Assembly (NCBI GenBank): GCA_024683155.1
Contig: JAIKYN010000016.1
Coordinates: 1 to 34,709, forward strand
Length of the DNA stretch: 34,709 bases
From: Lachnospiraceae bacterium
GTDB lineage: Bacteria > Bacillota > Clostridia > Lachnospirales > Lachnospiraceae
Direction: 5' to 3'
Shown: in pieces, positions 30,455 to 34,709 of the stretch
Numbering within the stretch: the stretch's first letter is position 1
How the letters are laid out: every line of letters begins with the position of its first letter
Made by a program: the position numbers and the translations under genes
The notes under the pieces: generated by a model
Told to the model about the DNA's origin: nothing
Database searches by the model: none
What the model saw: the letters and a program-made list of their open reading frames with translations, nothing else

Positions 30455-31081
30455 TTAGGAAATACCGGCCTCTTTTAAGTAGCCCCGTATCTCATTCAGA
30501 CATTCCTCCAGGTCTATATTACAAAACCTGCGGGTAATATTGGCCTTTTGTATGTTCTCTTCACTGAAGTCCTTATTGTCTGCCAGAAAGCGCCGGCACA
30601 TTTCCTCGTACCTTGGTTCTTTTTCCTTCCGTTCTCTGGCCAGAGCCCGTTCCAGTCGCAGACCATCCTCCACTTCCATCAAAACAGGAAGCAGCTCAAA
30701 GGCTTCCAGGATGGGATCACCCTTGTCCTTACCTTTTGCGATATAATCTGCAGTCATCCGATAAGATTCCAACGTTCCGATCATAATATAATCGCATTCC
30801 GGACACATCTGTTTCTCATCAAATACGGTAAAATATCTCCACAAACCATGCACGGTCTCGTAGTTTCGAACCTCGATCACTTTGCCCTGTTCCTGCAGCT
30901 GTCGGTAGCCGCCTTCATCGGTAAAATGATATTCCACGCCCTCTGTTTCACCTTCACGGATCGGACGCGTGGTATAGGGAACAATGGTTTTCAGTTGTTC
31001 ACGGTACTCCTCCCGAAGGATCTTATAAACCGTATCCTTCCCCGTGGAGCTTTTGCCCATTAAATATATTATCTTTCCCAT
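30455..31081 (-). CDS. Guanylate kinase-like protein, divergent paralogue
   Basis: Guanylate kinases phosphorylate GMP. The 208-residue protein has a P-loop GKSSTGKDT (9-17) in place of the usual GPSGAGKST, and the GMP-binding stretch VPYTTRPIREGETEGVEYHF. The later region reads EVRNYETVHGLWRYF rather than the canonical ExAxxxGNxYGT, so GMP contact residues differ. In Bacillus subtilis this operon position is held by thymidylate kinase (tmk). An ATG at 31093 would lie before the predicted transcript start, so 31081 is chosen; neither has a ribosome site. It may be a second, specialised NMP kinase rather than the essential Gmk. Confidence 0.75.
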   Translation of the reverse strand: MGKIIYLMGKSSTGKDTVYKILREEYREQLKTIVPYTTRPIREGETEGVEYHFTDEGGYRQLQEQGKVIEVRNYETVHGLWRYFTVFDEKQMCPECDYIMIGTLESYRMTADYIAKGKDKGDPILEAFELLPVLMEVEDGLRLERALARERKEKEPRYEEMCRRFLADNKDFSEENIQKANITRRFCNIDLEECLNEIRGYLKEAGIS

Positions 31082-31096
31082 AAAATAACCCATTCA

Positions 31097-31125
31097 ATCG
31101 TATCATATTTCCCATTCTGCCGCAA
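31097..31125 (-). promoter_or_regulatory. Predicted promoter of the gmk-like gene
   Basis: On the minus strand TTGCGG (31125-31120), 17 bases, TACGAT (31102-31097) preceded by TGA, an extended -10. The predicted start near 31090 leaves only about 9 leader bases before the chosen ATG. Confidence 0.5.
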
Positions 31126-31133
31126 ACGTTTGC
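31122..31133. promoter_or_regulatory. Perfect palindrome GCAAACGTTTGC over the gmk -35
   Basis: The 12-bp palindrome covers most of the -35 element of the gmk-like gene and lies 10 bases past the ODC stop. Its sequence is the core of the operator used by Escherichia coli PurR and resembles other LacI-family sites. No LacI-type regulator gene is in the window. Confidence 0.55.
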
Positions 31134-31143
31134 CCCTGGCAGA

Positions 31144-32592
31144 TCAGCGCGCAACGACCCGGATCTTTTTATTTTCCTCTTCCAGTCCCTGTACGTGCAA
31201 TCCTTTTAAAACAGCCCTCTGTAACAGATGGATCTCCTTTTTTGAGATCACTTCCCCGGGAACAAGTATCGGAGCTCCCGGTGGATACAGATACACGAAA
31301 CGTGCGGCTGTCTGTCCTTCACCCTCTTCCAGATGCAGGGCTTCTGCTTCCTGCTCCATGGCATCTGCCATGGACATTTTCACTTTGGGCAGATCCGCTT
31401 GCGTACGGTATAAAGGCTGACTTTCTTCCGGATCCGTTATTTCCTTCCGGCAGATAGCATCCAGTTCCGAAAGTGCCTGCATCAGTCGTTCTATTCCTTC
31501 CATCCGGTCCATAACTGTCAGCATCATGAGTACATACGTTTCTGACGCCATCTCCGGTTGAAGATCATATTTTTTTACCAGCTGCTCCTGTAGCCAGGAT
31601 CCGTTTTTATCGGTTCCCTTTACAGAAAGCAGAATCTTTCCGGGCTCCGTAAATACCCGGATATTTTGGAGTTTCTTTGCCTCGTCTTTTACATATTGTT
31701 CCATACGGACATAATTTTCCGCAAGCTGCCTTCCGTTTTCCCGGACATACTGTATACAGGCATCCATATTGGCCATAAACAGGTAAGACGGGCTGCTGGT
31801 TTGGTACATTTCCAGCTTTTCTCTTACACGCTCCGGATCGATCCGCTCTCCGTTTACATGTAGTAACGCTGTCTGCGTCAGCGCCGGCAAGGTTTTATGC
31901 ATACTCTGGATTACCAGATCCGCTCCGCAGGAAACCGCCGACTCCGGAATATCCTTTCCAATTCCGAAGTAGGCGCCATGGGCTTCATCTACGATCAGAG
32001 GTATCTCATACTTATGAACGATCGTTGCGATCTCCCGAATATCCGACAGGATCCCGTCATAGGTGGGCGATGTCAGTACCACTGCTCCGTAAGACTTTCT
32101 TTTTAGCTTATCTTCCACTTCCTCCGGAGATATACATCCCTGGATACCCGCATCCTCTATCCATTCCGGTATCAGATAGTCTACCTGTATCGTATCCTTC
32201 GCCTGTATGCAGATTCCGTTAAAAACTGCTTTATGGCAATTACGTGCGATCAAAAGGGGCTTTCTTCCGTCCCATGCAGCTGCCAATGCGGTATGCAATG
32301 CCCCAGTACTTCCGTTTACGCAAAAAAATGACTGCTTTGCGCCATAGAAAGCCGCTGCATTTTCCTGTGCCTTCTTCAGGATCCCCTCGGGATGATACAG
32401 TTCATCAAATCCGTCGATCTCTGTAATATCCAGTGAAAAAGCTGCTGCGAAATCCGACAGTTCTTCTACATCGGTATTCCGCTTATGGCCGGGCATATGA
32501 AAAGGATATGCCTTGGAAGTCGCATACTCCCGCAGCATATCCACCAATCGTTTTCTGTTATGAAGTTGTCCGGTAGGAACCTTATTCTCCAT
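31144..32592 (-). CDS. Orn/Lys/Arg decarboxylase, fold type I PLP enzyme
   Basis: These enzymes decarboxylate a basic amino acid to the matching polyamine precursor (putrescine, cadaverine or agmatine). The 482-residue protein has the PLP Schiff-base lysine Lys233 in SMHKTLPALTQ, Asp202 in VDEAHGAYFG, the opening AYPFHMPGHKRN and GSTGALHTAL. It is the short YaaO-like form without the wing domain of inducible decarboxylases. Its location upstream of the kinase-yaaR-holB run matches Bacillus subtilis yaaO. Its start overlaps the end of the HD gene by 11 bases and has no good ribosome site, so it likely depends on translational coupling. Substrate not certain. Confidence 0.9.
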   Translation of the reverse strand: MENKVPTGQLHNRKRLVDMLREYATSKAYPFHMPGHKRNTDVEELSDFAAAFSLDITEIDGFDELYHPEGILKKAQENAAAFYGAKQSFFCVNGSTGALHTALAAAWDGRKPLLIARNCHKAVFNGICIQAKDTIQVDYLIPEWIEDAGIQGCISPEEVEDKLKRKSYGAVVLTSPTYDGILSDIREIATIVHKYEIPLIVDEAHGAYFGIGKDIPESAVSCGADLVIQSMHKTLPALTQTALLHVNGERIDPERVREKLEMYQTSSPSYLFMANMDACIQYVRENGRQLAENYVRMEQYVKDEAKKLQNIRVFTEPGKILLSVKGTDKNGSWLQEQLVKKYDLQPEMASETYVLMMLTVMDRMEGIERLMQALSELDAICRKEITDPEESQPLYRTQADLPKVKMSMADAMEQEAEALHLEEGEGQTAARFVYLYPPGAPILVPGEVISKKEIHLLQRAVLKGLHVQGLEEENKKIRVVAR

Positions 32593-33124
32593 GGTATTTT
32601 AGCTGTTTTATCTTTTCTTCAAACCGTCCCTTCCTTAAATGAAGGGTTTCTCTCAGGGAACAATATTTATCCGCTGCAGTGACCACCCAGGATTCTTTGT
32701 ATCGAGGCGGGATTATGGTCAGCGGCCACATATGTTTTTTTATGATATCCTGTTCCAATTTACTCAGGTCAAATTCTTTGCGTGCATTACGGAGTGCCAC
32801 ACCCGGATGATAAAATCCGTGAAGCTTTCGCTCTTCTCCGTCCTCAGCCGGAACATGCCAGTCATAAAGAAAAAAGTCATGCAACAAAGCGCCTCGGATC
32901 AGCTCTCTTCTCTTTGCACGCATGTGCAAAAAGCGGCTGATCTTTATGCTGGCTCTTGCCACATCCAGACTATGCTCCAGTACGGAAACCGTACCATGTT
33001 GCACATTGTCATCAGATGATTTGAAATTCTCCGAGTTCAGGATGTCCCCGGCAAAATACTCAATCTGTTCGTCTTCCGTAAGATGATCCAGTTCATCATC
33101 CCGTAAGGTAATGTAATTCTTCAT
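32582..33124 (-). CDS. Small HD domain protein, predicted phosphohydrolase
   Basis: HD domains are metal-dependent phosphohydrolases acting on nucleotides or similar molecules. The 180-residue protein has the pattern H51 (VLEHSLDVA), H82-D83 (ALLHDFFLYDWH), further histidines at 102 and 106 (LHGFYHPG) and a late Asp in VTAADKYCSLRETL. The ribosome site AAGGAT is 6 bases from the ATG. It sits between the L,D-transpeptidase and the decarboxylase in one operon. Similar proteins occur in many Lachnospiraceae; no substrate is known. Confidence 0.82.
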   Translation of the reverse strand: MKNYITLRDDELDHLTEDEQIEYFAGDILNSENFKSSDDNVQHGTVSVLEHSLDVARASIKISRFLHMRAKRRELIRGALLHDFFLYDWHVPAEDGEERKLHGFYHPGVALRNARKEFDLSKLEQDIIKKHMWPLTIIPPRYKESWVVTAADKYCSLRETLHLRKGRFEEKIKQLKYHGE

Positions 33125-33151
33125 ACAATTATCCTTTTTCCCTATACTTAC

Positions 33152-34528
33152 TTAATAGAAGCAAACCACAGGGAATCCTTTGGCCATATACTCGTATATC
33201 TGCCCCGCTGCGGACAAAGGAAGGTTGACACAACCGTGTGATCCATTGGTCAGATATATATCTCCGCCAAACTCACTTCTCCAGGTAGCATCGTGCATGC
33301 CGATATCACCGTTAAAGGGCATCCAGTAATGTACGAAGCTGGTGTAGGTGGCGCCTCGCAAGGTTGCATCTCTTTCTTTATAGGTTATTCCGTATATTCC
33401 TGCAGGTGTCGTATTTCCTTTCGCTACATTCCCAGACACAAAATCGGTTTCCAATACCATCATACCCTGATAATACAGATATAAATGCTGTGCGGACAAA
33501 TTGATCTCTACATAGGAATCGCCAATTCCTGCCTGTCCTTTATTATATGCTTCCCGGGCTAAAACCGGCGTCCTTCTGATAGTTTCGCCAGCTTTGATCA
33601 GACGGCTAAGTTCCTCCGCTTCTTTGGAGCGATCCGTCTGATAACCGAAAGAGTACGACGCCAATCGATGAACACTGCCATCGGTCGCTGTAAAATCATA
33701 ATGCTGACCATAGGTATCATGCGCCTTTGCCTGCTGTTTTACATAATCTTTCACAGCACTTCGATCCAGTATGGCTGTATACGGTCCCTGCTCTACCCAC
33801 TGACTGATCTCTTTCCCGGTAAGTTCCACTTCATCTCCCATGTAATCGGTGACGATGTGTGCACTTACAAACCGGTTCATCGCTTCCAGATTCTTCTGAA
33901 GATAGGGATCTTCCTCTGTAAGATCCGGTGCATAATAACAGCCTTGTGTATCCAGATCCAAAAGTCTGTCCCGGTGATCCACTGCAGTACAGATCGCATT
34001 CATAACTGCCTGTATATCCGGTTTGGAACCCGGTATGGAAGGGATCAAGGTATAAGACCCGGTTTTGGGATCGTATTCGGAAATATACGCATCTTTCGGT
34101 TCCGTAATATTTTTAGGATCAAAAAATACTAAATTTTTCACTCGATTGTTTAACAGATCCTGATCAATGATCACCGAATGCGTAAGATCATAAATCTGTG
34201 ATCCCACATAAGCAAGTGGCCATAAATAGGTGGTTTGTCTTCTTAATATATCGGATAATTCATCGGAAAAATTATAACGAAGTCCGATCTCACCAGCGGT
34301 AACGGAATCCTCCAGATCTTCACGGCCGGTAATCGTCAACGTATAATGATCCACATCCCGAGAGATCCACTCTCGAACTTCCTCTTCTGTCTTATATGAA
34401 ACATCTTTATTATCAATAAATGTATTCGGTAAAAATCGGGAACTGAAAATAAAAGCTACGGAAAAATAAAAAAGTACCAGGGCTGATATGAAAAATATAA
34501 TAACAGCTATGGTACCCTTCTTCTTCAT
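33152..34528 (-). CDS. L,D-transpeptidase (YkuD) with peptidoglycan-binding domain
   Basis: L,D-transpeptidases form 3-3 peptidoglycan cross-links or attach proteins to the wall outside the cell. The 458-residue protein has a lysine-rich start, one membrane anchor (about 6-27), a long extracytoplasmic region resembling the PG_binding_4 domain (about 50-300) and a YkuD domain at the end, with MHDATW and SHGCVNLP (catalytic Cys433). An ATG at 34555 lacks a ribosome site. The one at 34528 follows GGAGAG by 7 bases. Only 27 bases separate it from the T-tract of the tRNA terminator, so no ordinary promoter fits in between. Confidence 0.93.
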   Translation of the reverse strand: MKKKGTIAVIIFFISALVLFYFSVAFIFSSRFLPNTFIDNKDVSYKTEEEVREWISRDVDHYTLTITGREDLEDSVTAGEIGLRYNFSDELSDILRRQTTYLWPLAYVGSQIYDLTHSVIIDQDLLNNRVKNLVFFDPKNITEPKDAYISEYDPKTGSYTLIPSIPGSKPDIQAVMNAICTAVDHRDRLLDLDTQGCYYAPDLTEEDPYLQKNLEAMNRFVSAHIVTDYMGDEVELTGKEISQWVEQGPYTAILDRSAVKDYVKQQAKAHDTYGQHYDFTATDGSVHRLASYSFGYQTDRSKEAEELSRLIKAGETIRRTPVLAREAYNKGQAGIGDSYVEINLSAQHLYLYYQGMMVLETDFVSGNVAKGNTTPAGIYGITYKERDATLRGATYTSFVHYWMPFNGDIGMHDATWRSEFGGDIYLTNGSHGCVNLPLSAAGQIYEYMAKGFPVVCFY

Positions 34529-34555
34529 AAACAATCTCTCCATAACAAGAAACAT

Positions 34556-34578
34556 AAAAAAAGCGGCTAAAAGCCGCT
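34556..34578 (-). terminator. Terminator after the tRNA genes
   Basis: On the minus strand AGCGGCT (34578-34572) pairs with AGCCGCT (34568-34562) around a 3-base loop, followed by a T-tract to 34556. Confidence 0.85.
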
Positions 34579-34584
34579 AACAAA

Positions 34585-34657
34585 TGAGCCACTCGGGACT
34601 CGAACCCGAGACAACTTGATTAAAAGTCAAGTGCTCTACCACCTGAGCTAGTGGCCC
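34585..34657 (-). tRNA. tRNA-Lys (anticodon UUU)
   Basis: A complete 73-base cloverleaf. The acceptor stem is GGGCCAC with GTGGCTC (one G-U pair), the D arm AGCTCA...GGTAGAGC, the anticodon loop CTTTTAA with anticodon TTT, and the T arm TCGGGTTCGAGTCCCGA. The 3' CCA is not encoded; TTT follows the discriminator A. It reads AAA and AAG codons. Confidence 0.97.
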
Positions 34658-34668
34658 ATATTAAAAAA

Positions 34669-34709
34669 TGCCCAAAGTCGGAATCGAACCAACGACACGA
34701 GGATTTTCA
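34669..34709 (-). tRNA. tRNA-Phe (anticodon GAA), 5' half outside window
   Basis: The visible 41 bases run from U33 of the anticodon loop (TGAAAAT, anticodon GAA at 34708-34706) through GTGTCG, the T arm GTTGGTTCGATTCCGAC and the acceptor strand TTTGGGC with discriminator A. CCA is not encoded. It lies 11 bases upstream of tRNA-Lys, so both are probably one transcript. Confidence 0.9.

Noticed and set aside
29591..30478. Plus-strand 295-codon frame opposite holB and yaaR
   Set aside because: Antisense shadow; no ribosome site and no recognisable domain.
1..34709. CRISPR arrays, insertion sequences, prophage genes, attachment sites
   Set aside because: No regularly spaced repeats, transposase, integrase or phage structural motifs were seen on either strand.

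Overview
The window is an ordinary-looking stretch of a low-to-mid GC Firmicutes chromosome, most likely Lachnospiraceae (class Clostridia). The evidence is the gene order from the Orn/Lys/Arg decarboxylase through gmk-like, yaaR, holB, ricT, trmN6 and rsmI, the large SRP RNA next to tadA, a split transketolase, oxygen-sensitive radical-SAM activases, and strong purine-rich ribosome binding sites. Species cannot be named from sequence alone. No insertion sequence, prophage, CRISPR array or toxin-antitoxin pair was seen. Every gene-free gap is shorter than 300 bases.

Left part (1-13,350): a truncated LytR-CpsA-Psr gene and an OhrR-type peroxide sensor. Next comes a glycan module: a GH3 beta-glycosidase overlaps a membrane EAL c-di-GMP phosphodiesterase gene, and a YicI-type GH31 alpha-xylosidase is transcribed divergently from it. 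The 163-bp gap between the two glycosidases holds three perfect inverted repeats. An RpiB/LacAB-like isomerase, an SseB-like protein, a CarD-like regulator, a MATE exporter and an anaerobic activase follow.

Middle (13,400-25,600): tadA, with a perfect extended -10 promoter placed so that the mRNA should be leaderless; the SRP RNA gene; a radical-SAM protein; a CdaR-like regulator; and a lone MsmX/UgpC sugar-importer ATPase. A long minus-strand run then holds DUF624, a tandem HD-GYP protein, a GNAT, a small membrane protein, a lysophospholipase-like hydrolase, metG and the two transketolase halves. A clear terminator lies between transketolase and metG.

Right part (25,650-34,709): a minus-strand cluster for replication, RNA modification and RNA decay. 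It contains a membrane-anchored Mrr-like nuclease, rsmI, trmN6, ricT with a long Asn/Gly tail, holB, yaaR and a divergent guanylate-kinase-like gene, preceded by ODC, a small HD protein and an L,D-transpeptidase. tRNA-Lys(UUU) and a cut tRNA-Phe(GAA) close the window.

I did not find an unmistakable new system. The best leads are the palindrome-rich control regions (GH3/GH31, transketolase, gmk), the sugar-hydrolase/c-di-GMP coupling, the tandem HD-GYP protein with complementary lost residues, and the leaderless tadA.
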